DNA of 33,496 nt, taken from positions 1 through 33,496 of IMG/VR virus record IMGVR_UViG_3300025466_001632. The stretch is one strand, 5' to 3'. The stretch comes from a virus. The notes beneath the pieces are model-generated. The model did no database searches. It worked only from the letters and a program-made list of their open reading frames with translations, and was not told the origin of the DNA. Made by a program: the position numbers and the translations under genes. Below are positions 14,071-22,614 of the stretch, piece by piece; positions within the stretch are counted from its first letter, which is position 1; every line of letters begins with the position of its first letter.

Positions 14071-15159
14071 ATGGACTACACAAGTTTAGAAAGTAAGATC
14101 AGAAAAGTAATGGAAGACGCGCACAATACTGCGCTACGTCGTAAGGTAACTAATGTTGCTCGTCCAACAGATGCAAAGCCAGACGATGCTGCTTCTAAGC
14201 TTGCAAAACAAGCAGAAATTAAAACTAAGATTATTGATGAAAATCTTGGCTATGAATCACAGGCTAGTAAGAATAAGCCGAATGAAACAGACAAAAAAGA
14301 CGCAAAAGAAATTAAGGGTGGTGGTAAGACCGAAGTTGAATTAGATCCAAAGACCGATGATAAGATTGGTGATGAATCTGATGAAACACAAAAAGGCAAG
14401 AAAGCCACAAGTAAAGCTAACAAAGAAATTGGCGCAAAAGGTGCAGGACCAGTAAAGGAAGAAACAATGTCAGGTAAATTAACTTTTGGTTCTTCTGAGA
14501 GCCAGATCAAAGCAGTCACAGAAGCAATGAAAATGATGAGAGGCTGCGCAACATGTGGTAAGAAGCCTTGTCAATGTGATGGTGATCCAAAGAAGATGAA
14601 AGAAGAACTCATCGGTGGTCAGAAGAAGCTTGACAAGAACCATAACGGTAAGCTGGATGCTGATGACTTCAAGAAGCTTCGCAAGGAAGAAGTTGAATCA
14701 GTTGAAGAAGCTGCTTACTCTGCCAAGGCAGCACGTGCTGGTAAGGATATCGGCAAACCTGGTAAAAACTTCGAAAAGATTGCTAAGAAGGCTGGTAAGG
14801 AATATGGTTCAGCTGAGTCTGGTAAGAAGGTTGCTGGTGCAATTCTTGCTAAGATCCGTGCTAAGCACATGGGCGAAGAAGTCGAATCAATCGACGAGCT
14901 TTCAAGAAAAACACTTAATACATATGCCCAAAAAGCTGACAAGCAGCTTACAACAGTTAACGCTGTTGGTCCTAGCCATAAGGCTGGAATTCCAGGACAT
15001 TATAAAGGCAAGAACAAGGAACTTGGTAAAGATCCTGTCGATAAAATGAAAGCTAGAAAAGCTGGTATTGATCTTGCTGTTAAGAAACTTAACAAAGAAG
15101 AAGTTGAATTTTCAGAAGCAGAAATTGCTCGCATTGAGTCAATTCTTAAGGATCTATGA
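14071..15159 (+). CDS. Structural-type protein with EF-hand and Cys cluster
   Basis: A 362-residue, Lys/Glu-rich, mostly hydrophilic protein. It contains a cysteine cluster 'GCATCGKKPCQCDGD' (about 154-168) that could bind zinc. One EF-hand-like loop 'DKNHNGKLDADDF' (about 188-200) should bind calcium. Next come a module 'AYSAKAARAGKDIGKPGKNF' / 'KKVAGAILAKIRAKHMG' and the motif 'EEVESIDELSRKTLNTYAQKA', seen in many marine T4-like phage proteins. Acidic KEE-type linkers separate the modules and look like possible processing sites for a prohead protease, which is inference. The final ATGATG overlaps the next gene. Confidence 0.8.
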   Translation: MDYTSLESKIRKVMEDAHNTALRRKVTNVARPTDAKPDDAASKLAKQAEIKTKIIDENLGYESQASKNKPNETDKKDAKEIKGGGKTEVELDPKTDDKIGDESDETQKGKKATSKANKEIGAKGAGPVKEETMSGKLTFGSSESQIKAVTEAMKMMRGCATCGKKPCQCDGDPKKMKEELIGGQKKLDKNHNGKLDADDFKKLRKEEVESVEEAAYSAKAARAGKDIGKPGKNFEKIAKKAGKEYGSAESGKKVAGAILAKIRAKHMGEEVESIDELSRKTLNTYAQKADKQLTTVNAVGPSHKAGIPGHYKGKNKELGKDPVDKMKARKAGIDLAVKKLNKEEVEFSEAEIARIESILKDL

Positions 15160-16205
15160 TGAAAAGTTTTTCTGATTGGGTATTCGAAGCAAAGCAGGGG
15201 AAGAAAGTTCCTTCCCCTGCCACCATTGTGTCAGCTCCTATTCGTGGTCAAAATCAAGATCAGTCTGGCGAGAACGATAAGAACAACACTGCTTCTTATA
15301 CAATCAGTGATTCTAAAGTTCCAGACAACTGGGAAGAAAATACTCCTGGACAACGTATGAAAACTGTTAAAGATCTTATGAAACTTGGACAAGTTCACGG
15401 CGCTGTTCAAATGCCACACTCTAAGATAAAAGAAGAAACAGTTACTGAAGTTTCTTCTGAATTAGTAGGTAAAGTTAATAAGGCACGCACTGTTGGTGGT
15501 AAACCAAGTAAAACTGAAGTTGGGGCTAAGACGCTCGCTACTGCAGTTAAAAAAGCTTGGGTTAAATCTAAAGTTGGTGTTGTTAAAGAAGAAGAAATTG
15601 ATGAAGTAATTGCTGGTGTTGGCGCTACTCGTATCACTCCTGTAAACATGGGTGATAACACTCCACGTGTTGGTTCTAAGAATGCACCAAAGAAAGTTGA
15701 TTCTTCTTTACAGAATGCTGCTAATCAGCGTGTAACACAGCTTGATAAGGCAGCTCAAAAAGAAAAAGATACTGCTGAAAAAACACGTGAACAGGAAACT
15801 GCAAAGCGCCAAAAAGAAGCTGAACAGAGACAGAAACAAGCTGCAAAGCCACCTACTCCTGTTAAAGAAGAAGCTATTGATGAAGCTCGCGGTCGTCCAC
15901 CAAAGAATGCATCTTCCGAAGATCCAGGTTCTGATAACATCATCAACCAGCTTCGTCAGGTTATTACTCTTCGTGGTCAGAAGCCAGTGTCATTTGTTAA
16001 TGGTCAAAAAGTTAATTTGAATCCAGGAACTGCTCATAGATTACTGACAACTTATGATAATCTAAGAACAACTGCAGAAAAGCATGCGTTCTCGATTCGT
16101 ATTCATAAAAGTCCAGAAAGTCTAAGAGATGTTGTTGCTGGTAAAAAAGAACCAGAAAAAGCTAAGATTAGTTTGGCTGGTAAAATTACTGGGACACAAA
16201 AATAA
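15156..16205 (+). CDS. Structural-type protein with coiled coil
   Basis: A 349-residue protein starting 'MMKSFSDWVFEAK', the type of N-terminus shared by several late proteins here. It contains 'NWEENTPGQRMKTV', KEE/EEID linkers as in its neighbour, a highly charged Gln/Lys/Glu coiled coil (about 195-240) and 'EARGRPPKNASSEDPGSDNI'. The C-terminal domain 'QLRQVITLRGQKPVSFVNGQ' plus 'AHRLLTTYDNL' recurs in marine phage virion-associated proteins. The function is unknown. Two ATGs (15156, 15159) overlap the upstream stop. A strong hairpin lies 38 nt into the coding region. Confidence 0.78.
   Translation: MMKSFSDWVFEAKQGKKVPSPATIVSAPIRGQNQDQSGENDKNNTASYTISDSKVPDNWEENTPGQRMKTVKDLMKLGQVHGAVQMPHSKIKEETVTEVSSELVGKVNKARTVGGKPSKTEVGAKTLATAVKKAWVKSKVGVVKEEEIDEVIAGVGATRITPVNMGDNTPRVGSKNAPKKVDSSLQNAANQRVTQLDKAAQKEKDTAEKTREQETAKRQKEAEQRQKQAAKPPTPVKEEAIDEARGRPPKNASSEDPGSDNIINQLRQVITLRGQKPVSFVNGQKVNLNPGTAHRLLTTYDNLRTTAEKHAFSIRIHKSPESLRDVVAGKKEPEKAKISLAGKITGTQK
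15194..15220 (+). other. 10-bp GC-rich hairpin inside the start of a structural gene
   Basis: GCAGGGGAAG (15194-15203) and CTTCCCCTGC (15211-15220) are perfect inverted copies around the 7-nt loop AAAGTTC. The hairpin begins 38 nt after the ATG at 15156. Its loop differs at one base from the loop of the hairpin before gp41 (AAAGTAC). It encodes part of the protein, so it would act on translation or mRNA decay. Confidence 0.75.
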
Positions 16206-16408
16206 TGCCTATTGTAGTCAATGGACAGGTATATAAATCTGAACATATTATAACACAGGCTACACCAAGACCTATTTTAGGAGCAGCTGAACCTGAAGTT
16301 GTATCTGCTCCTGTTGAAATTATTCATGATAAACCTGAGCATGCTATTGATTTGAATCATCTTAAAACAAGATCTAGTTATATGAATGATATGCTCACTT
16401 CGAAATAA
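16205..16408 (+). CDS. Small protein of unknown function
   Basis: A 67-residue protein whose ATG overlaps the preceding TAA stop (TAATG). It reads 'MPIVVNGQVYKSEHIITQ', a Pro/Val-rich middle and 'DLNHLKTRSSYMNDMLTSK'. No domain, membrane segment or signal is visible. It is probably a minor virion or assembly protein by position, before the late box at 16410. Confidence 0.65.
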   Translation: MPIVVNGQVYKSEHIITQATPRPILGAAEPEVVSAPVEIIHDKPEHAIDLNHLKTRSSYMNDMLTSK

Positions 16409-16409
16409 C

Positions 16410-16417
16410 TATAAATA
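16410..16417 (+). promoter_or_regulatory. Late promoter box TATAAATA of the tail-fibre operon
   Basis: An exact late consensus 28 nt before the ATG at 16445, with TAAGGAG (16431-16437) as ribosome site. It should serve the structural protein and the long tail fibre that follows after 4 nt. Confidence 0.8.
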
Positions 16418-16444
16418 ATAAAAAGCTTCTTAAGGAGAACACTA

Positions 16445-17440
16445 ATGGCACAATGGGGTAGAAACGATCAGTCTGTTACAGCTAACAGCACTACAACAAA
16501 AGAAACATCAAACGGCGCACCAATTGGTACTTACGCTCTTGTAAAGGGTGATCAGGTAAATCGCGTCGATGGTGCAAATGCTCACTTCGGCAACACTTCA
16601 CCTGGATCACGTGCTTACACAGACGTTAACATGTTTGGTAACACAACAATTGGCGCTTTCATACCTAACAAAGCAGTTGGTGTATTCGGTGTCAATGCAG
16701 CGATGATGTCACCTTCAATCGTTGGTGGTAACTTAGTTATTGGTATTGTTTCATCTGGTGGTTCTGGTTATCAGGCAAATGCTGCTGTTACTCTTACTGT
16801 AACTAACGGTGGTACATCTGGCGTTGTTAATGCTCATGCTAATACAACTGGTTCTGCTGGTAAGATTGATTCACTTCTAATTTCGACTGCTGGTTCTGGT
16901 TATATTACTCCACCAACAGTTGCAATTGCTGCTCCTGCTGCAATTACTATTGTTGCTAACACTACTGGTGTAGTTGCTGCAACTGACTTTATTAAAATTA
17001 CAACTGCCAATTCTTTCTGGCAAGCAAATGATCACTTGTTCTACGCTGTTGCTGCTGGTAACACTGCAATTGCTGGTCTTACTGGCAATACAAATTATTG
17101 GGTAGCATTTGCAAATACCACTGGTGTTGTTCTTTCTGCAACTAAGGGTGGCGCTAATATCGACATTACCGACGTAAGAACAACTACCCCAGCTGAAACT
17201 GGTCATACTTTCCAGGGTGACACTGCTACTGGTTACGTAGATACTTCCTCTGTTGTTCCACAGGTAACACATGCTGGTTGGGTTCTTCGTACAGAAGGTA
17301 CTGGTGGACGTGCTGGTCGTGTTCAGTACGAAACACTTGTAGCCATGGGTTCTCTTGGTGTCAATACAGCAACTGCTACTAGTGTTGTTGGTAACATTGA
17401 TACTGTTACATCTAACTCTGCTGTAGATAAGTACGTCTGA
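16445..17440 (+). CDS. Virion structural protein with inserted beta-rich repeats
   Basis: A 331-residue protein. The N-terminal part 'MAQWGRNDQSVTANSTTTKE' and 'GAPIGTYALVKGDQV', and the C-terminal part 'HAGWVLRTEGTGGRAGRVQYETLVAMGSLG', are the two halves of a structural protein that I recognise from T4-like marine phages. Between them (about 85-275) sits a Gly/Thr/Ala-rich beta insert with two 'SGGSGYQANAAVTLTVTNGG' / 'AGSGYITPPTVAIAAP' type repeats, typical of fibre-like decoration domains. It has no cysteine and no signal. It lies directly before the tail fibre gene, so it may be a baseplate or fibre-attached protein; this is inferred from position. Confidence 0.8.
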   Translation: MAQWGRNDQSVTANSTTTKETSNGAPIGTYALVKGDQVNRVDGANAHFGNTSPGSRAYTDVNMFGNTTIGAFIPNKAVGVFGVNAAMMSPSIVGGNLVIGIVSSGGSGYQANAAVTLTVTNGGTSGVVNAHANTTGSAGKIDSLLISTAGSGYITPPTVAIAAPAAITIVANTTGVVAATDFIKITTANSFWQANDHLFYAVAAGNTAIAGLTGNTNYWVAFANTTGVVLSATKGGANIDITDVRTTTPAETGHTFQGDTATGYVDTSSVVPQVTHAGWVLRTEGTGGRAGRVQYETLVAMGSLGVNTATATSVVGNIDTVTSNSAVDKYV

Positions 17441-17444
17441 TAAA

Positions 17445-20400
17445 ATGACAAACGACGCTAAAAGAACGTCCCAACTAGGAATCGCTACTACTCTGTCTGC
17501 AAATGACAGAGTAGTGGTCCTCACTAACCCAGCGACATCGGCGCAAACACAGACAATTTCCGTATATAATTTCGCCAATAGTGTAGCTAATTCTATACCT
17601 ATTGCTAATGCTACGAACCTTGGTGTGTTTAAGGTTGGTCCAGGATTAGCGATGGCTAGCAATGGCGTTCTTTCAGCACCAGTTCAATTAGCAAATTCAT
17701 CTTATCCAGGTGTTGTTAAGCCAGATAATACTACTATTGTTATTGATGGCACTGGCACTATCAGTGCTGTCAATAGCACTAATACTGGTAATGTTTATTT
17801 TGTTAATAACGCTATTTCGTCAAACAGTAGTGAGCTTGTTCTAAGAGGCGAGCCTAATTTTGCAGTTCTTGCTATTTCAAATAGCTTTGTACAAATTCAA
17901 TATAATGCAAATAATTTAGCTAATGATCAATTTACAAACAGCACATCTTGGATATATGTTGGTCAAGAAACTGCTGGAACGGAAGTATATGATCCAAGCG
18001 GCAATTTACTTACTGCTATGTATTTCAATGGCGCTTCGAATAATGTGACCATTCAAGGTGATTTTGTTCCAGCCGCTAATAATACATATATGCTTGGCAA
18101 TTCAAGCCAACGTTGGGAAAAACTTTGGGTTAGTTCTAATTCGGTTATTTTTGCCGATTCTAACGCATCATATCCAGATCAGATTCTTACTGTTTCCAAT
18201 GGTATTTTTAATATTCTTACTGCTAACGGTTCGTTCCAATCAAATGCTGGTTTGAAAGTTGGTAGTTTTACATTCCAGAATAATAATATTTTGCTAGCAG
18301 ACCCAGCTATTCCAATCGTTATTGGTTCAAATAGTGCAACTGCTCCTGTTATTTTCAATCGCCCTATTACTATTGTTTCTGGTAATACTAACGCTAATAC
18401 GTTAACAATTACCCGTGATGGTCATGTTCAAATCGTAACGCCTATTATTGCAAATAACGATCAAGCATTTTCTATCGTTGGTAGTTCTGATGGTTCTACA
18501 CAATCAGTTGGTTTAGCTGGTCGTATGATTCATATTACTGGTAACGATGGTTTATCAAGTAGAATTGAAAACGATGCATTTGGTACTAATGTATTCCCTG
18601 CATATATCGGCAGAAGCGGTCGTGGCACTGCTAACACTCCTTCAGCATCTCAGGCTGGCGATGTTATCTCTCGCGTTGCTGCACTTGGTTGGGGTAATAC
18701 TGGATTCCTTGCAACTAATATTGGTAGCGGACCACCAATCAACAGTATTGATTTCGTTGCAGCAGAAAACTATACAGATACTAATGCTGGTAGCCAGATT
18801 CAATTCTACACTTCACCAATTGGTTCTAGAGTTAGAACTCTTTCAGCAACGATCAGTTCTAATGGTGTAATATTCCCCGACAATTCAGTTCAGAACACAG
18901 CGTTCAATGCAACTAATGCTGTAACAAGAATTAATGTTGGTACTGGTCTTCATCAATCAGGTAACGTTGGTATTGTTGGTATTGATTCTAATGCTGTGCT
19001 TTCAGTTACTGGAACAGCCAATCAAATTATTGTAGCTAACGTTGGCGGTAACTATACACTTTCACTACCACAGAATTTAAATACAAATGCAGTAGTTCAG
19101 TTTGGTACACTTACAGTAAACAACTTCAATGTTACTGGTGCAACAACAACTGCTAATAATCTTTCTATTGCTAACGCTGTAATTCATCTTGCTGCTAATT
19201 CTACTTCATCTTCACAAATTGATCTAGGTGGATTTACTCTTGGTAACACTGCTGCGGCTTATACAGTAAGTATTCTTTACAACCTTGCTAATAATAGCTG
19301 GAACACTGGTAATACAAATTTAATTACAACTAACCTATCAGCATCTGCAAATGTTACTGCAAACGTTGGTTGGTTTACTGGTCAGCTTCACGCTGGTGCT
19401 GCTTTCATTGGTTACGATTATCCTAACGCCGATATTCAAGTTGATTGTAATATCAATAGCTACAATCAAGTAATTCAACAGAATCATAATGGCGGTACAC
19501 AAGCATCAACTGATTTTGTTGCTGTTAACGATATCGGCACTGATAGTAATAACTATATCGATCTAGGTATCAACTCAAGCACTTATGCTAATAACCAGTA
19601 TAATATGGGTGGACCATCTGATGGTTACGTATATGTAAATGGCGGTAATTTACAGATTGCTACACAAACGTCTGGCAAGGTTATTCAGTTCTTTACTGGG
19701 AATACAACTTCCGATACATTAAGAGCAACTGTTAATGCTACCGGTCTTTCGGTTGTTGGTAATGTTTCTGCCACTTACTACACTGGTACATTACTTGGTA
19801 CTGCCAACAACACTTTATTCGTTGGTTCTGTTACAGCAGCTAACGTTGTATCTAATGCTCAGCTTTCAGCTAATCTTTCTAATTACCAGACAACCGCTGG
19901 TCTTGCTGCTAATGTAGTTACATTAACATCTAACCTTGCAAACTATATTGTTGCTAACACTGGTCTTATTTCAAACTCTTCTGGTGTTTTCGTTAATAGC
20001 GCATATATCGTATCAGTTGCTTCTGGTGCTGATAATGATAGTGCTTATCAAACAACCGCTGGTCTTGCTGCTAATGTATCAACTCTCACTGCCAACAATA
20101 CATCATTCGTTGGATCAGTATCTGCCGCTAATGTTGTATCTAACAGTCAATTAAGTTCTAATCTTTCAAACTATCAAACAACTGCTGGTTTATCTGCAAA
20201 TGTTGCGACATTAACTTCGAATAATACTTCATTCGTTGGTTCTGTTACAGCAGCTAACGTTGTATCAAATGCACAGCTTTCAGCTAATCTTTCTGCTTAT
20301 GTGTTGTCATCAGCATTATCAAGCCAGCTTGCTGGTTATCAAACATCTGCTGGTCTTGCCGCTAATGTAGCAGCTTTAACATCTAACAACGTTACATTTG

Positions 20401-21566
20401 TTGGAACTATTGCAGCAGCTAACGTTGTATCTAATGCGCAACTTGTAAGTAATCTTTCAAACTATCAAACAACTGCTGGATTATCATCTAACGTTGCAGC
20501 TCTTACTTCTAATAATACAACTTTTGTTGGAACTGTAGCAGCGGCTAATATTGTATCAAATACTCAGCTTGCAAGTAATCTTGCTAACTACGTAACTAAT
20601 ACACAGTTCACAAGTAATATTGCCAACTACCAAACAACTGCTGGTCTTGCTGCTAACGTAGCTCTATTGACCGCTAATAATACTTCATTTGTTGGTTCAA
20701 TATCTGCAGCCAATGTTGTATCAAACGCACAATTACAAGCTAACCTAGCAAACTACACTAATACTGCTGGATTATCTGCTTATCAAACAACTGCTGGTTT
20801 ATCTGCCAACGTTGCAACACTAGCTGCTAATAATGCTTCTTATCTTGGTGGTGTTGCTGCAGCTTCTTATGTTAATACAGCTGGTGCTTTCACAATAACT
20901 GGCGTTCGAACTCATAATGCTAATATTGTTATCGGTTCAACTGCAGGTATTATTGCTAACGGTTCTGTTGGATTACCAAACCAGTATCTAACATCAAATG
21001 GTTCTTCTGCATTTTGGTCAACTCAAATTCCAGAAGATATTATTTATAGTATTGATGTTGATAGAACACTTACTTCAACTGCGAATACTACTCAAAGCTT
21101 GTTTGGAGTTGGACCAACATTAGCCGCAAATACAAAATACCGTTATAGAATTTTTGGTACAGTATATAAATCAAACACTTCATTCAGTAGTACTGGTGCT
21201 CTTCAATTCGCTATTACTAATTCAAGTTCAACTGCATCTATTGATCATAATTTCTTTGTTGCCAGTCCCTGCGCCGCTAACAATGCTCAAGCCACGGCAG
21301 TTTTAGCTTATCAAGTTAGTCAGTCACAAACTACTGCTTTCAATACGTTAACTACAATTTCTGGATCAAATACGGGCGCTACTTGGTATACTGTGGTAAT
21401 TGATGGTACTCTTGATATTTCTGGCGCTGGTACAATCAATCCACAAATTGCATTTACGTGCGGTACAGGTCTTGGTGCTACTAGTGCTGTACTTGCTGGC
21501 ACTACAATGGAACTTTGGCCAATTGGAGTTGCAACAGCTAATGCAGTAATTGGAACATGGTCATAA
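17445..21566 (+). CDS. Long tail fibre / receptor-binding protein
   Basis: A 1,373-residue protein rich in Asn, Ser, Thr, Ala and Val, predicted to be a trimeric beta-structured fibre. The N-terminus 'TNDAKRTSQLGIATTLSANDRVVV' is a typical attachment domain of marine T4-like fibres. The middle holds beta-helical stretches such as 'NNTYMLGNSSQRWEKLWVSSN'. Residues about 785-1140 contain six degenerate copies of a FVG-AANVVSN-QL-NL-NYQTTAGL unit. The C-terminal 200 residues ('GLPNQYLTSNGSSAFW', 'YRYRIFGTVYKSN') form a different, probably receptor-binding tip. There is no separate chaperone next to it. A strong hairpin lies 40 nt into the gene. The ATG at 17445 is 4 nt after the preceding stop. 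Confidence 0.9.
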   Translation: MTNDAKRTSQLGIATTLSANDRVVVLTNPATSAQTQTISVYNFANSVANSIPIANATNLGVFKVGPGLAMASNGVLSAPVQLANSSYPGVVKPDNTTIVIDGTGTISAVNSTNTGNVYFVNNAISSNSSELVLRGEPNFAVLAISNSFVQIQYNANNLANDQFTNSTSWIYVGQETAGTEVYDPSGNLLTAMYFNGASNNVTIQGDFVPAANNTYMLGNSSQRWEKLWVSSNSVIFADSNASYPDQILTVSNGIFNILTANGSFQSNAGLKVGSFTFQNNNILLADPAIPIVIGSNSATAPVIFNRPITIVSGNTNANTLTITRDGHVQIVTPIIANNDQAFSIVGSSDGSTQSVGLAGRMIHITGNDGLSSRIENDAFGTNVFPAYIGRSGRGTANTPSASQAGDVISRVAALGWGNTGFLATNIGSGPPINSIDFVAAENYTDTNAGSQIQFYTSPIGSRVRTLSATISSNGVIFPDNSVQNTAFNATNAVTRINVGTGLHQSGNVGIVGIDSNAVLSVTGTANQIIVANVGGNYTLSLPQNLNTNAVVQFGTLTVNNFNVTGATTTANNLSIANAVIHLAANSTSSSQIDLGGFTLGNTAAAYTVSILYNLANNSWNTGNTNLITTNLSASANVTANVGWFTGQLHAGAAFIGYDYPNADIQVDCNINSYNQVIQQNHNGGTQASTDFVAVNDIGTDSNNYIDLGINSSTYANNQYNMGGPSDGYVYVNGGNLQIATQTSGKVIQFFTGNTTSDTLRATVNATGLSVVGNVSATYYTGTLLGTANNTLFVGSVTAANVVSNAQLSANLSNYQTTAGLAANVVTLTSNLANYIVANTGLISNSSGVFVNSAYIVSVASGADNDSAYQTTAGLAANVSTLTANNTSFVGSVSAANVVSNSQLSSNLSNYQTTAGLSANVATLTSNNTSFVGSVTAANVVSNAQLSANLSAYVLSSALSSQLAGYQTSAGLAANVAALTSNNVTFVGTIAAANVVSNAQLVSNLSNYQTTAGLSSNVAALTSNNTTFVGTVAAANIVSNTQLASNLANYVTNTQFTSNIANYQTTAGLAANVALLTANNTSFVGSISAANVVSNAQLQANLANYTNTAGLSAYQTTAGLSANVATLAANNASYLGGVAAASYVNTAGAFTITGVRTHNANIVIGSTAGIIANGSVGLPNQYLTSNGSSAFWSTQIPEDIIYSIDVDRTLTSTANTTQSLFGVGPTLAANTKYRYRIFGTVYKSNTSFSSTGALQFAITNSSSTASIDHNFFVASPCAANNAQATAVLAYQVSQSQTTAFNTLTTISGSNTGATWYTVVIDGTLDISGAGTINPQIAFTCGTGLGATSAVLAGTTMELWPIGVATANAVIGTWS
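17485..17517 (+). other. 13-bp hairpin inside the start of the tail-fibre gene
   Basis: ACTACTCTGTC (17487-17497) and GACAGAGTAGT (17505-17515) pair perfectly. T17486-G17516 and C17485-G17517 extend the stem to 13 bp with one G-U. The loop is 7 nt (TGCAAAT). It starts 40 nt after the ATG. It could limit or time fibre translation. Confidence 0.75.
19795..20870 (+). repeat. Six degenerate repeats in the tail fibre
   Basis: Six copies of a protein unit beginning FVG(S/T)(V/I)xAAN(V/I)VSNxQL start near 19818, 20107, 20230, 20396, 20521 and 20686. They continue with NL(S/A)NYQTTAGL(A/S)xNVxxLTxNN. Unit length is about 42 residues, with longer versions where an extra NY or AY segment is inserted. 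The DNA copies are diverged by synonymous changes, so the array is old but could still recombine. Confidence 0.85.
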
Positions 21567-21584
21567 TTGACAACGAATAAATAA

Positions 21585-21983
21585 ATGATGGACAAATTAA
21601 CTGATGAAAACTTTTTAATTTATGCTGCAAAGTGTTATGACAACCCTCAGTGTCACAGCACAGAGGAATTTTTCGAAGACCTAAAGCACATTAAATACAT
21701 AAAAAAATTGATTACTAGATATTTAGAGAGTGATGATTTGAAAGAGCGTTTAATCCTCAATCATTTGACGATTCTCTGTAATGTTTTTGGTCCTGATAAT
21801 TTGTCAAGAATACTTTATTTGAAAATGAAACCACAATTTAAATATCTAAAGCCTTTTTTAATATTGTTAAATATACTACCTGAAAAGTTATATAATATCA
21901 AGGAAGAAAAAATCATAGACACAAATCTGATTGATTTGGATGAAACTATAATTAAAGCGTTAAGGAAAGTTAACAATGGCTAA
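21585..21983 (+). CDS. DUF7207-like conserved phage protein
   Basis: A 132-residue acidic, helical protein. 'KLTDENFLIYAAKCYDNPQCHSTEEFFEDL', 'YIKKLITRYLESDDLKERLILNHL', 'NVFGPDNLSRILYLKM' and 'YLKPFLILLNILPEKL' match a family found in nearly all marine T4-like phages, usually near tail genes. The function is unknown; the position suggests a tail or assembly role. ATG is possible at 21585 or 21588; the ribosome site is poor. A near-perfect 11-bp hairpin (21632-21642 with 21651-21661) lies 44-47 nt into the gene. Confidence 0.85.
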   Translation: MMDKLTDENFLIYAAKCYDNPQCHSTEEFFEDLKHIKYIKKLITRYLESDDLKERLILNHLTILCNVFGPDNLSRILYLKMKPQFKYLKPFLILLNILPEKLYNIKEEKIIDTNLIDLDETIIKALRKVNNG

Positions 21984-22158
21984 AATAGAAGAAGACGATG
22001 GCGGTGGTTTAGGACCAGTTGCAACTAACACAGTTGGTGGAATTGCTGGTTCAGGCGATTCTCGTTTACCTACTGATCAACGCGAGCCAGGTGTTAATAA
22101 GAAAAAGAAATTAAGAAGTATTGTTATGGCTTCTCCACTTAAGCGCAGAGTAATATAA
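21976..22158 (+). CDS. Small Gly/Lys-rich phage protein
   Basis: A 60-residue protein overlapping the preceding gene by 8 nt. It has an acidic N-terminus, a Gly-rich 'TNTVGGIAGSGDSRLP' segment and a basic C-terminus 'NKKKKLRSIVMASPLKRRVI'. Short proteins with this TNxVGGxxAGxG layout are found between structural genes of cyanophages, as far as I recall. It is possibly a virion or prohead component; the function is unknown. Its stop overlaps the next ATG (TAATG). Confidence 0.7.
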   Translation: MAKIEEDDGGGLGPVATNTVGGIAGSGDSRLPTDQREPGVNKKKKLRSIVMASPLKRRVI

Positions 22159-22541
22159 TGGCTTCGGCGTCAGATCGCATCGAAGCAGCCATAGAAAAAC
22201 TTACTTCTATATCAAGTGATTTGAAATCAATGATTGCTGTTCATGATCAACGTATTGGTCAGCAAGAAAAAAATACAGAAACAATTAACATTTATCTTGA
22301 AAAACGTCGTGAAGAAATGGATACAAAATTGAAAGATGTGTATGATACGATGAGATCACAAGACAACAATGTACTTGAAGAGATCGCAAAACTTCGCAAA
22401 GAATCTTCAGACCAGCACAATATTCTTTCCAATAAAATTAATCAGCTCGAAAAATATATCTGGGTCGCTATTGGCGGTGGAACAATGTTCACATGGGCAT
22501 TCTTTTATATCGGCAACTACTTCATTAAAATGGCGCACTGA
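22158..22541 (+). CDS. DUF7201-like coiled-coil protein with C-terminal membrane segment
   Basis: A 127-residue protein. 'SASDRIEAAIEKLTSISSDLKSMIAVHDQRIGQQEKN' and the following roughly 60 residues form a long coiled coil. One membrane segment, 'YIWVAIGGGTMFTWAFFYIGNYF' (about 99-121), lies near the C-terminus. The layout resembles XhlA-type phage membrane proteins that assist lysis, and the family is common in marine T4-like phages. A lysis accessory role is possible but unproven; the endolysin gene is 20 kb away in this window. It is the last gene before the primase promoter. Confidence 0.78.
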   Translation: MASASDRIEAAIEKLTSISSDLKSMIAVHDQRIGQQEKNTETINIYLEKRREEMDTKLKDVYDTMRSQDNNVLEEIAKLRKESSDQHNILSNKINQLEKYIWVAIGGGTMFTWAFFYIGNYFIKMAH

Positions 22542-22552
22542 TAAAATACTTC

Positions 22553-22581
22553 TTGTCTTTTCACAACGTTGATGGTATAAT
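22553..22581 (+). promoter_or_regulatory. Sigma70 promoter of the primase gene
   Basis: TTGTCT (22553-22558) and a perfect TATAAT (22576-22581) are 17 bp apart. The start point would be near 22588, and TAAGGAG (22601-22607) precedes the ATG at 22615. It switches from the late block back to an early replication block. Confidence 0.82.
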
Positions 22582-22614
22582 CATTAATGTGATGATGATA
22601 TAAGGAGATTATGA

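Noticed and set aside
16877-17662. 261-residue minus-strand reading frame
   Set aside because: It is antisense to the structural and tail-fibre genes, is Ser/Cys/Thr/Asn-rich from mirrored low complexity, and has no recognisable domain or promoter.
21576-21583. Late-like box AATAAATA before the DUF7207-like gene
   Set aside because: A transcript from it would start after the ATG, so it cannot serve this gene; probably chance in AT-rich sequence.
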